Assembly (NCBI RefSeq): GCF_037042905.1
Contig: NC_087259.1
Coordinates: 24,538,501 to 24,602,500, forward strand
Length of the DNA: 64,000 nucleotides
Reading direction: 5' to 3'
DNA from: Lytechinus pictus
Taxonomy: Eukaryota; Echinodermata; Echinoidea; Temnopleuroida; Toxopneustidae
Of the stretch, positions 1 to 9,835 are shown in pieces. The position numbers and the translations under genes are program-made. The notes below the pieces were generated by a model. That model ran no database searches and was not told the origin of the DNA. It worked only from the letters and a program-made list of their open reading frames with translations. Positions within the stretch are counted from its first letter, which is position 1, and every line of letters begins with the position of its first letter.

Positions 1-1300
1 CTTGTAGATCAGCGTCATCATCATTATGATCAGTGGTGAATACTAAGACTAAAAATATTTGCCTTCCTTTAATAATGCTATTCCAATGTAGTCATAGCTA
101 TTGATATTAAGGGCTCCCAACATGATAATTGTTACAGCCTGGATCATTGTCAATCCGGTCAACAAATTATGTATTATAGGCTTGTCTACAAACCCTCTTA
201 TGGTCCTCTTTAATGCATTGTAGCGATTCTGAGCTTTACCTTACTGATGCTTTTGGAGCTCTAAAATGTGCAAGCCCTCCTAGCCTTTCTCTAAAACTAT
301 TGACATCTTCCGACACAACTTATGTCAATTGTCTCATTGAGGCAACTTGTGTCGGAAGAAGACCTGGTTAACGGTGTGTTCTTGTTAAAGTCCTCTTGAT
401 TGGCATTCAGTCTCCCATGATCGACTTGTCGGATTCAGTACAGAGAGTTGTATGATTGTCCAAAGTACATCTGCATGACACTATTAAAGTCAGCATTCCT
501 CCAGAAGAACATCCTTAGTCGTACCATAATTACTAAAAGGTTTATTCCTCTGGATAACCTCACAGTATACCCATGAATAACACATTGTGGCAAATAAATC
601 CTGGAAGTGGTACACACTGCCTAATCCATGTTGGATGGTATTTGATGGTGATGTTAAGGGTGTTCCATTATGTTGTGTCCTCTTGTTGGAAAGGCAATAA
701 TCCGGCTTAGTCCTCCATCTGGTTTCTTCATTGTCTCACTGACGAATTTCTGTTTACCATAAATATCAGGAAATTAATATTATTATTTGCATACGACTTA
801 CTTTGAAACTATAGCTTTAATATTTGGAGATGGTTGCCATAGGAGATTTATCAAAGAGGAAAGAACAGACATTGGATGCTTCATCATGATGCATGAAGCA
901 GCAACTGGATTCAGCAAGAACGTCATCACGATTCCTGTATCTGAGAAAGATGCCTATAATGCAATTTAAGCCTTCATCATGAATTTATGAATGGTTTTCA
1001 TGTCGATTGTATAGGCAAATGCCCATTGTTACTCTTAATAAGCATGCCCAGAGATCTTGTGATCCAAGCAAGTACTCATATTCACACCAAGACAAGTGAT
1101 GATGATGATGATGATGGGTTCTTAAAAAGCGCCGGTATCCACCTCAGCTGGGCGCTCATGGCGCTCGCTCAAAAATAGGAAATATCTCACAAATTTCAAT
1201 GTCTTCATGGTCTTCAAACAGTGCTTAGGATCGTCATTCAGTTCAAGTACTGTCATAGTAATGCTACAATTTAGTTATTCTTGGGATAATGTTGGAGTGG
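1..1300. other. Spacer with one hairpin, no gene seen
   Basis: No convincing coding exon is visible; the short open frames here lack protein-like composition. The one structure I can support is a hairpin at 306-359, whose arms TCTTCCGACACAA and TTGTGTCGGAAGA are exact complements separated by about 28 bases. A short GAT repeat sits near 1098-1115. Confidence 0.5.
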
Positions 1301-1320
1301 GGAACAGAAAGGTCTTCAGG

Positions 1321-1615
1321 TAAGAATCAAAAGTTGATTGGGCCTCCGTCTGCTCCCCTGATAAATTGGGGAATGCTATTCCACAGCTTTGGCCCAGAGA
1401 TGTTGAAGGCTCTGTCATCCCAGGTTGTGTGGCTGAGAGATTCCCTCAGCAATGCTTGATCTGCTGATCTGAGACTGCGTGTTGGTCTATGCTGAGAGAA
1501 GAGCTGTGATATGTAGGGTGGAGATTTATTGTTAAGCGCTTTAAATACAAGGACCCCCAAGTTTATAAGCTAAGTGGTGTGCTACAAGGACCAAATATTC
1601 GAAGCTAATGGGCTT
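1321..1615 (-). pseudogene. LINE fragment, C-terminal end of ORF2
   Basis: The - strand frame at 1327-1560 reads as the extreme C-terminus of a non-LTR retrotransposon reverse transcriptase ORF: 'VFKALNNKSPPYISQLF', then 'WDDRAFNISGPKLWNSIP'. The blocks 'K.LN...P.Y' and 'DRAF....P.LWN.LP' are typical of CR1/L2-like elements. Only this tail is present, with no reverse transcriptase core, so it is a 5'-truncated dead copy. The clade is a guess; the LINE identity is fairly safe. Confidence 0.7.
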
Positions 1616-1864
1616 TTATTTGTACGGGTGTGACATCTTGTGCAATCCAGGAGCCTGCTAGCGAGGACTATACTCGCAAGAAACGCAAAGTCTCTACAAA
1701 GTCAAGAAGAGAGCAAGATTTGGATGGAAATAATGAAGCATTCAAGCAGTGGGATCCATGTAGAATGGACAATATGAGTGGGGTAACTGCTCGTGACAAA
1801 TGTCAATATCAACCAAGCAAGAAGTGTAGGAAAGTCATCATGGTTAATACAAATAATCTACATG

Positions 1865-2880
1865 GACTTTTCGAGGAAAGTATCACGTATGTGTTTCCTT
1901 GAATATCTATAACATGTCGGATGCTTATTTGCATAATATGTAAATTACACTTCAGATATTAAGCCGATTACTAATGCATTTGCCATTCTTAGTGATCACA
2001 TCATATTGATCTAGACTGAAATGTTTTCATAACTGTTTTTGTGAGAAAAATCAAAATTTCTGGATTTTTTTTCCATACAAAGATGCTCATATACATGTAT
2101 ATGCAAATGAGGCAGACTTATTTACGATTTTTTATTTAGAAAATAAATGTGTGAAACTTATCATGGGCTTCAGTTCAATTCGTATTGTTTTCTGCACTTG
2201 ATTTCCAATATTTGGATTATTTTCCTTATTTGTAATTTATTATGGCTAATTTGCATAAAATGCAAATTTTGTGATTTTCCTATATGCTTGTATATTCAAG
2301 GACTTTTAATATGGTGTTAAGGAAACCTTCCTGTAAGGTATTGCCATATTCCAATTTCAATAGATAATCTACTTGCAATATTTGAGGAATGTATCACCAT
2401 GGTGTTTTCTTGAATATTCATAACATGCTAGATACTTTTATTTGCATAATATGCAAATTACACTACAAACACTAAGCTGAATACAAATGTATTCAACGTC
2501 CTTATTGATAGCAGCATGTAAATTTTAACATTAATGAAATTTTCAAGCAGTTAATGAGAGAAAAATCACAAACCTTGACATTTTCCATATAAGGATGCTT
2601 ATTTGCATATTATGCAAATGAGGTAGATTTTTTTGCTTTTTTGACAAAAAAACATTGAATACAGTTATTTTTCATGAATTTTCGCTCAAATTAAATTGTT
2701 GTGGACACTCAATTTGTAATCTTTGGGCTTTTTTCCTTATTTTTCTAACTTTTTATGGCTAATTTGCATAATATGCAAATTTCATAAATGTCCACTGCTT
2801 GGATTTCTTGTATTTATTGGGACTTTTAGTATATTGTTTAGGGGATCTTCCTTGAAAGCATTGCAGTGGAATATCTCGTG
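1865..2880. repeat. Two-copy tandem repeat (~0.5 kb) with POU-like sites
   Basis: Two diverged direct copies with a period of about 510 bases (roughly 1865-2370 and 2376-2880). Matching landmarks in order are 'GAGGAA.GTATCAC', 'CTTGAATAT.CATAACATG', 'TTTGCATAATATG.AAATTACACT', 'TCAAAA/TCACAAA..TTT.CCATA', 'TATGCAAATGAGG.AGA', 'TATGGCTAATTTGCATAA' and 'GGACTTTTA.TAT'. Each copy carries three words built from ATTTGCAT and its complement ATGCAAAT, often as a palindrome. No coding capacity is seen. Confidence 0.7.
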
Positions 2881-3007
2881 TTGCAATTAGTGGTGGGTCA
2901 AACCCTATATTGACTGGACTATTGGGGGTAGCCAGTTCGAATAGAACTTTTTTGTTCTTGTCTCGAGGCTTTGGAGATTTGGCAAATTACATGCACTTTT
3001 GTAATTT

Positions 3008-4735
3008 TCATACCGAAGTCCCAGTATAACCCTGAACACTCGTTTTTGGATTCTTTCCTAAGTCAAAGATTGGCCTGTTGACAAACCGCTGTGAAAGATA
3101 CTCAAGGAGAGTGCGAATGGATCCAGTGTATACCGTCTTTAGGTCATCTATGGACAAACCATGTTGCTTCAGGGTCCTAAACACATAAATTTTCTTGTTG
3201 CATTTCTTGATCATTTGGGAGATATGTTCGTCCCACTTTAGTTTTGATTCAACTATTACACCCAGAATATTAGTGCTGGACACTTCAATGAGGGGGTATC
3301 ATCATTGAGAGCACATAAGGGGTTGAGGGTTCTTCGAGAAAGTAACACTCATTGAGATACACTTTGATGGATACAATTGCATACGATTCTTAAGTGTCCA
3401 TTTGTGGATATCTGACAAGTACGATTGAGGGTTTGAATCCTGACCATTGGAAAGTAACTCTACTGTTGTTATATCATCGACATACTTGAAATATGATAGA
3501 TTATACCATCACAGAGGGCATCATTTATCATGATAAGAAACAAAATGGGTCCCAATTAGGTACCCTGTGGAACACCTGAAAAAATTGTACTTGGACTCTG
3601 ATAAAATGAATTCCTTGATACTCTACGCATTGACGCCTATTTTCAAGAAAGCATACACTCCAATCAATTAACCATGGTCTTACTTTAAGTTTCATTAGCT
3701 TATTGATAAGTAATGTATGGTCCAGTTTATCAAATGCCTTTCTGAAGTCTGTACATAATAACTCTTCGGTTTTTCACAATGTTCAAAAAGATTATGGAGT
3801 AAACCGAAGAGGTAATGCGCAGTTGATAACCCTGGTTGGTTGCCAAATTGACGTTGATCTATGTTCTTAGCGATATCCTCAAGGAGCCACTTAGCTGCAA
3901 AGGACTCGGCTACCTTAATAATTGGTGAGGGAGATGGGTCGAAGATTGTTGATAGTAGGAGGGTTAGATTTAGGAATTGGGGTAATTTTTGAGGCTTTCC
4001 ATTGTAATGGTACATCACCCAGTCTGAATGATTAGTTAATGAGATCAGTAAGGGGATCACTTAGCTCAAAGGCAAACTCTTTAATCATGCGAATGGGTAG
4101 GCCATTGGTAGTTCCTGCTTCATGAAGTTTCAAATTACGAAGATGAAGGTAGACATCCCACCTTCTAACACCTGGACACTCAGTTTTAGAAGGAACGAAA
4201 GCAGGTGGGTTGGTCCTATCTAATGCTGGTAAATCAAAGGTCTATCGACTGAGTAAAATTGTCTTTTATATCGTTCGCTACCACTTTTGGATCAGAGTTT
4301 TCATCAAGATTTGGAATACTGATGGATGGTGCAGATATCGTACCCTGTGTATTTTAATTTCACAATTCCAAGCTGAAAGGTTATGCCTACAATTTTTCAG
4401 TTTACTCATTCTTGTGTTGATGTAGTCTTGCTTGGCTTTTACAATGCACCGAGCAACCTTGTTCCGTAAGTATTTCCAGTTGGACTGGTCCCCACTTGCG
4501 AAGGCACGTTGACTTTGATTAGTAAGGGCTTTCATTTGGGATGTCATCCATGGTCTGTCCATACTGTGGAATTTAACTTGTTTTGCTGGGAGATGAGTGC
4601 CTAGCTGCTCTTGAACCATCGACATAAGGTTGGTGCACTTCGTTGTTACATCATTCGGAGTAAGAACATTATCCCATGACTCCTGAGTTATCCATCTGCC
4701 GACAGATCTAATAGGACGGACAACTCCTTACTATT
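3008..4735 (-). pseudogene. Non-LTR retrotransposon (LINE) ORF2, degenerate
   Basis: Reading the - strand from high to low coordinates gives a collinear LINE ORF2. The segment from 4735 to about 4400 includes 'WMTSQMKALTNQSQRAF' and 'WKYLRNKVARCIVKAK', the usual linker between endonuclease and reverse transcriptase. At 4060-3695 comes reverse transcriptase sequence with 'FAAKWLLEDIAKNIDQRQFG'. Near 3600-3530 is 'GVPQGT' followed by a stop and 'LGPILFLIMIND'. Near 3490-3465 is the catalytic 'FKYVDD' box, then 'SKCISMSVTFSKNPQP'. At 3283-3008 is 'LGVIVESKLKWDEHI'. Several frameshifts and stops break the frame and the endonuclease is missing, so it is inactive. These blocks are standard for the family; I do not assign a clade. 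Confidence 0.85.
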
Positions 4736-4927
4736 TTAGTCATGCCTTGTTGTGGTTCTGCGCGATTCAGGGGTGTCCATGTGTAAACATTTCAAACAGC
4801 GTTTTTGCCAAATACAACTTCCACCTTAAACTCTTTCTCACTAGTTCAATATCTCCGTAAGATATCAACAGGATGAACCCGATTTGTTTAGTCTGGTATT
4901 GCGGACACATGAGAGCATGACACCAAA

Positions 4928-4985
4928 TTATTATTATTATTATCATTATTATTATTATTATTATCATTATTATTATTTTTATGAT
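4928..4985. repeat. ATT trinucleotide microsatellite
   Basis: About 58 bases of ATT/TTA repeat with a few ATC interruptions. It is followed at 4999-5010 by a T/G run. Confidence 0.9.
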
Positions 4986-5503
4986 TATCATTTTTTTGTT
5001 GGGGGGGGGTTTAAAGCATTTAGAAATTATTCACAAATAGCTAGATATTAATCATTTATTATTATTTATTGAGGTAAAAATATTCGCCCGTCAAAATAAG
5101 ATTATTACGCGTGCATTCAATTCACGTTCTATACAGGGGTATTTCATTTCATTTTTTAATTCAATCATCTTTAAAAACAAGATACATATACAGATATATA
5201 TTTAAAGAACAATACGTCAACACAATACACAGTAAAAAGAAAATGGTTCGGAAGCACAAAAAAGCAAAGCTTATAGTTAATTAAGGCTTCCTATATATAC
5301 ATGACATTGTAACAACCTCAAGTTGATTAAGGACAAATATTATAAATATGAAAAATTATTTCAAATATAGTAAAGTAATCAACTCGACAGCAAAAGTCGA
5401 CACAATTACATTGAAATTAAGGTTAGTATTTAATCCATACCCAAGGAATTCTTAGAAATCGTGCAGAGGAGGTGATTGGTCATGACTCTTTTGTACGAAT
5501 ATA

Positions 5504-6487
5504 CAGTGCGTATCAAAAAAAGTTTACACTTTGAAAAAGCCCTAGGAATGAACAAATATACAACATGTGGGTAATTTTTTCACATATATTCTTGGGTTTG
5601 GGTCTCATCTATCCAATGAAAGTAAAAGTTATGACAGAATGTTACACTTGAGTGAGCACTGTCCATTTTTGTAAAACTTGCGGAAATCTGTTTGCGCAGA
5701 AATGCTCGTTTTCACGCTGTGTCAAGGGGAAAGGGCGAAATCAAACTTACCCTGCGAAACATTTCTCATACATTTCCCTTGCACTTTTAGTCAATTGAAA
5801 TAAAACGGATAAATTCAAGCATTTTGTAACAATTTTGCCACCCAAATTGAAATTTCAACACTTAGTAAGTACAATCTTTACCCTTTTTGTGCCAGCTGGA
5901 TCCGAGGACATAACTAAATCTGAACAAAAGTTTATATCAGACATCTCCAGCATTTTTCACTAAGTTTTTATCATTTAAATTGGGTTTACATTTCATTTTT
6001 CATTTAATACTTGTTTCTCCACACTTTTTCCAAGCTTGACAATGATTAACAAAATAAAAATCAAGCCTAAGCCATTTCATGTAAATCACAGCTCAGTGTA
6101 AAGCAAATATCGTCACGATGGCCTCGTTGTGTGGGGAAGTGAGGTGGGGCGCAATGCACTCTTCGAAGTGTTTGGGCAAGGAAACAAGTTAAAAAAGATA
6201 AAAGATATCTTCAAATCAATTTTACTAGCTAATTTCCGTGTGTTCTTCATGATTAAGGTATACTTTCATTCGCATAACTATTTCAAAGTTCTGCGCAAAT
6301 CATTTTTCACTAACTTTTTAAAAGTAAGTGGTGCTCACTCAAGAGGAAATATTTTTCGACAGTTGTATCGTCATTTGCTTAAATGGATCTGTACCAATGT
6401 TAAAATGTAGATAAATCATCAGGATATTACAAATGTATAATTTTATAGGATTTTTCGTAAGTGTAAACTTTTTTTTGATACGCACTG
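5504..6487. mobile_element. Tc1/mariner-type MITE, 984 bp
   Basis: The ends are inverted repeats: left CAGTGCGTATCAAAAAAAG and right the complement, ending CTTTTTTTTGATACGCACTG, about 28 matching bases continuing into TTTACACTT. Both ends are flanked by TA (5502-5503 and 6488-6489), the target duplication of the Tc1/mariner superfamily. The interior has no transposase-like frame, so this is a non-autonomous copy. Confidence 0.88.
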
Positions 6488-6489
6488 TA

Positions 6490-6839
6490 GTTTAAACACA
6501 AGGCCTCGCGAAAATAATTCGGAATAAGTTTTAGAACGAGTAATTTTAACAGGGCCATTATTGTAATTAAAAATAAGGTTTTTAAGTCACAGAGGATGCA
6601 GTATTTTTTTTTCTCAAAGGGATTCATTCCACACGTCTTCTCATATCAAACACGATTCAATGTAAGCGTGATAAAAGACAAAAAGATAATAAAAATGTTG
6701 ATCCATGAGTCATGCATATCAATGTTCTGACATAAAAACATTTTTTCGATTGCTATAGGGCACCTCATAATCAAGAGTCAGTTACAATGACATAAAGTTG
6801 ATTGAAAATTTATTTCTCATCATCATGATCAGGGGCAGA
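6490..6839. other. Non-coding spacer
   Basis: I see no exon, RNA gene or clear repeat boundary between the Tc1-type MITE and the small hAT-like element. The sequence is AT-rich and the open frame on the - strand near 6427-6627 has no recognisable content. Confidence 0.5.
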
Positions 6840-7006
6840 ATTGGATTTACCAAAAGAGGGCGCAGAAAAAATCTGACTAGCAGGTGAAAAAAAGGTATCT
6901 TTTCCGTATTCCCGACATTTTCCCCTACAAAATTATTATCGTTTTTGTGGCACTCAAGGGGAAGGAGGCCCGAATGTGCCCCTCCCCCTCACTGGATCTG
7001 CCACTA
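6840..7006. mobile_element. Short hAT-like element, family B (CAGGGGCAGA end)
   Basis: The element begins CAGGGGCAGAATTGGATTT and ends CTGGATCTGCCACTA, imperfect inverted ends. Both sides are flanked by the same 11 bases, ATCATCATGAT (6829-6839 and 7007-7017). hAT transposons duplicate 8 bases, so three of these may match by chance. The interior is a 167-bp G/C-run-rich stretch with no coding. Confidence 0.65.
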
Positions 7007-7017
7007 ATCATCATGAT

Positions 7018-7320
7018 TATTACAATAAATGATTATCACTGCAATGTACCAAGTTAGAACAACGCAATCTTGTCCACAGCGATATAATATTCAAAATATA
7101 GGCCTACCATGCAGGGGGGCGAATTATTCATCCGAGGCTGGACTTGCAAGTAGTATTTTATCGTCTGGCATATCCCTCATTCAAGTTTGAACGACATATC
7201 TCGGTAGTCTTTTCCTTTTTTTTTTGTTCCTCATCTCTATTCTAGAATAATTATTTGTTTAACCTAGGGTTACACCAAAACCGAATTCTCCAGAATAAAT
7301 TCGGACCGATATAGAGAAGA
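7018..7320. other. Non-coding stretch before the gypsy remnant
   Basis: No LTR-like sequence, primer-binding site or exon is recognisable. The 5' part of the gypsy element (LTR and most of gag) is therefore missing or too diverged to see. Confidence 0.45.
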
Positions 7321-7322
7321 AG

Positions 7323-7762
7323 ATGGATGGTTTGTCGCTGTCTTCCTCTTCGCATGACACCCACCATCGCCAGGCTGATCGCCATAGGTCTCCTAGTCCT
7401 CCACCCTATCCTACCAATCTTCTCGTTATCGATCACCAAGTCCACGACGCTATAATAATCGTCGTAGGTCAACACACCCTGAACGTTATACACAGCGATC
7501 TCGATCTCCATCTTATTCATCCTCTCGTCAATTTAATCAAGAATCTAGAGGCAGGCAAGATTTTCGATCAGATTATCATCGAAGATCTCCAACTCCAACC
7601 AGGCTACATGAAAGTCAACGCTTTCAACCAAACAGGTTTGATCAGCGATTCCGAGGTAGATCTCCTAGCCCTCCTCCATCAAGATCATATTCCGACCAAT
7701 CGAGATCACCCTCTCGTCATGTTCGCTTTGACAATGGTTCCCAGGGAAACTACCGATAGTTG
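7323..7762 (+). pseudogene. Ty3/gypsy gag C-terminal tail, frameshifted
   Basis: The stretch encodes an Arg/Ser/Pro-rich basic tail typical of the nucleocapsid end of gag in LTR elements. It starts in one frame ('HRQADRHRSPSPPPYP') and shifts near 7425 into a second frame with repeated RSPSP/RRS words ('RYRSPSPRRYNNRRRS' and later 'GRSPSPPPSRSYSDQSRS') that runs to a TAG at 7757-7759. The long open frame beginning at 7323 is thus only partly the real one. No CCHC zinc knuckle and no upstream gag is seen. It leads directly into the protease region. Confidence 0.7.
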
Positions 7763-8486
7763 ATGACGCGGGTCAATCGTCAACTGCCACTACTCCGACC
7801 CATGTTGACATTAAATATGACTCCTCAAAGGAACAGCAACCACCCTACATCCCCATCACTTTCGATAGCAAGTATGTTTTGGCATACATTGACTCGGGCT
7901 CTTAGATCTCTGTCATCAGCAGCGAGTTTTACGAGTCCATACCCAAATCTAAAAGGAGCCCCTTAAAGAAGTGTCATTTAGCAGCTACTTCAATCACTCA
8001 AGAAGTACTAGACATTATAAGAACGATTCACTCCTTGGTCCATCTAGGCAACACCAGTAGACGACACACATTCATAGTCGCAAGAGGTATTAGTCTCTCC
8101 TTCGTGATAGGATGGGACTTTTTCTGGAAGTTTGGTGCTACAGTCTCCCCTACTTCCTTCACTCTACCAGGTCAGACAATACCACTTGTAAGCAAAGATC
8201 AGCAAGAGCAATCATCATTGAAATGCAGTGTTTCACTACTCCCTACTTCAGACATTTCGCAGAGTCAACAGAAGAATGCTGGACAGTTACTCTCAGCCTA
8301 CTCAGATGTCTTCAGTTCATCATCTGATGACATTGGCAAGATAGATTCAACCTATCATCATATCACCACCACAAGTGATGTTCCTATCTGTCAGAGAGCC
8401 TACCGCACTTCTCCAGCTATGCGTGTAGAAATTCAATCCCAAGTCGATGAACTTTTACGAAGAGCAATCCTTGGGCAAGTACGATC
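7763..8486 (+). pseudogene. Ty3/gypsy protease and start of RT, with stop
   Basis: This region carries an aspartic protease of the retropepsin type. The active-site triad appears as 'AYIDSGS', immediately followed by an in-frame TAG (near 7903-7905), and further on comes 'GISLSFVIGWDFFWKFG', the usual flap-to-C-terminal block. After it, 'ISQSQQKNAGQLLSAYSDVFS' and 'TYHHITTTSDVPICQRAYR' are the standard N-terminal approach to gypsy reverse transcriptase. The frame is lost near 8484 and continues in another frame. The stop after the DSG triad alone would prevent a functional product. Confidence 0.85.
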
Positions 8487-9290
8487 GTGATGGTCAAGAA
8501 AAAGGGCAAGACGTTTCGCTTCTGCGTAGAATACCGAGCCTTAAATGCTGTGACCATCAAAGATTCACATCCAATACCCAGGCAAGATGACTCAATCGAC
8601 GCCCTTTCATCCTCCAAGTTCTATTCAGTAATCGACTTATCAAGCGGCTACTGGCAAGTCCCACTTAACCCAGAGGACAAGGAAAAAACAGCGTTCACTA
8701 CTGGCACAGGGTTATACCACTTCAACGTAATGCCCTTTGGACTGAAGAACGCTCCAATGACTTACCAACGACTAATGGAATCAGTTCTAAATGGTCTTCA
8801 TTGGTCCATCTGCTTAGTCTATCTAGATGATGTTATTGTCTTAGGGAAGAACTTTGAAGAACATCTACGCAACATCAAAGACGTTCTCCATTGCTTCAGA
8901 GAAGCTGGTCTAAAGTTGAAGCCGTCCAAGTGCCGATTCTTTCGCAGAGAAGTTACTTACCTAGGCTGTGTTATCAACGCCAATGGTGTTCTCCCTGATC
9001 CTTCCAACATCACCAAGGTATCATCCTGGCCTCGACCCCAAAGCCCAACCAACATCAGGTCATTCATCGGTCTTGCTTCGTTCTACCGCCGGTTTATACA
9101 AGACTTCTCGAAGATAGCATCTCCGCTCACCAATCTTACACAAAAAGGTGCCAAATTCATCTGGACAGAGCAATGCGAAGTCGCGTTCAACACTTTGAAG
9201 AAAGCTCTTACCAATCCTCCATTGCTAGCTTATCCTGACTTCTCAGTAGAATTCAACCTCTCAACAGATGCCTCACTCAATGTGCTGTAC
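8487..9290 (+). pseudogene. Ty3/gypsy reverse transcriptase domain
   Basis: A long clean stretch of gypsy-type reverse transcriptase. In order: 'FCVEYRALNAVTIKDSHPIP', 'FYSVIDLSSGYWQVPL', 'AFTTGTGLYHFNVMPFGLKN', the catalytic 'CLVYLDDVIV' box near 8813-8842, and 'LKPSKCRFFRREVTYLG'. The connection then runs 'IRSFIGLASFYRRFI' into the RNase H start. This is the best preserved part of the element. Substitution of canonical residues (for example FCVEYRALN where DYRALN is usual) suggests age or lineage divergence. Confidence 0.92.
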
Positions 9291-9835
9291 TATCTCAAGT
9301 ACAAGACGGCCAAGAGAGAGTTGTTGCCTATTTCAGCCAGATGCTCTCAAAATCTCATCAGAAATGGTCAACCTACAATAGAGAGCTTTTGGCCATCATC
9401 GCTTCTGTTCGCAACTTCAGGCATTACCGTAGAGATCAGCAATTCACCATCTTCACTGACCACCAACCTATTCTTGGTTATGAGAAAGTGCCTATTCAGG
9501 ACGATCTCTCTGGACGACGAGACGTTGGATCATCGAACTGGATGCTTATTCTTTCCACATTTAGCATCGCAAAGGTCATCAGAACAGCAATACTGATGCT
9601 ATGTCTCGTCTTCCTACATCTTCTCCTGAACAAGTTGCTAACGAGGTAGTAATGACAAAGAACAACACTTCCTCTACTCGAGTCGCCCTTCCATTAGAGT
9701 GCAATGTGATGCAGACTCGTTTTTCTACTCAAGCCACACATGAAAGCCAAGCTGAAGACAAGTCCCAGCCTACATTCACTCAACTCCAAGATGCACCAGA
9801 GACCTTCACCCTCACTGGTCAAGAATCTGAGCTAC
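9255..9835 (+). pseudogene. Ty3/gypsy RNase H and linker, multiply frameshifted
   Basis: RNase H begins as 'FNLSTDAS' (first catalytic Asp). The frame then slips twice or more: 'KWSTYNRELLAIIASVRNF' and 'FTIFTDHQPI' are in another frame (ORF part 9341-9480), and the linker 'SRLPTSSPEQVANE' is in a third (from 9601). The linker coding is cut at 9835 by the hAT-like insertion and resumes after 12150 in the matching frame. Confidence 0.85.
9828..9835. repeat. Target duplication, left copy (TGAGCTAC)
   Basis: Eight bases TGAGCTAC immediately left of the 2.3-kb insertion, repeated exactly at 12143-12150 on its right. Eight-base target duplications are characteristic of hAT transposons. Confidence 0.88.

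Noticed and set aside
7018..7322. 5' LTR of the gypsy element
   Set aside because: No sequence shared with the region downstream of 15230 and no TG...CA boundaries could be identified.
7323..7763. 146-residue open frame as a gene
   Set aside because: Most of it is a shadow of the Arg/Ser-rich gag tail in another frame; only the first part overlaps true coding.
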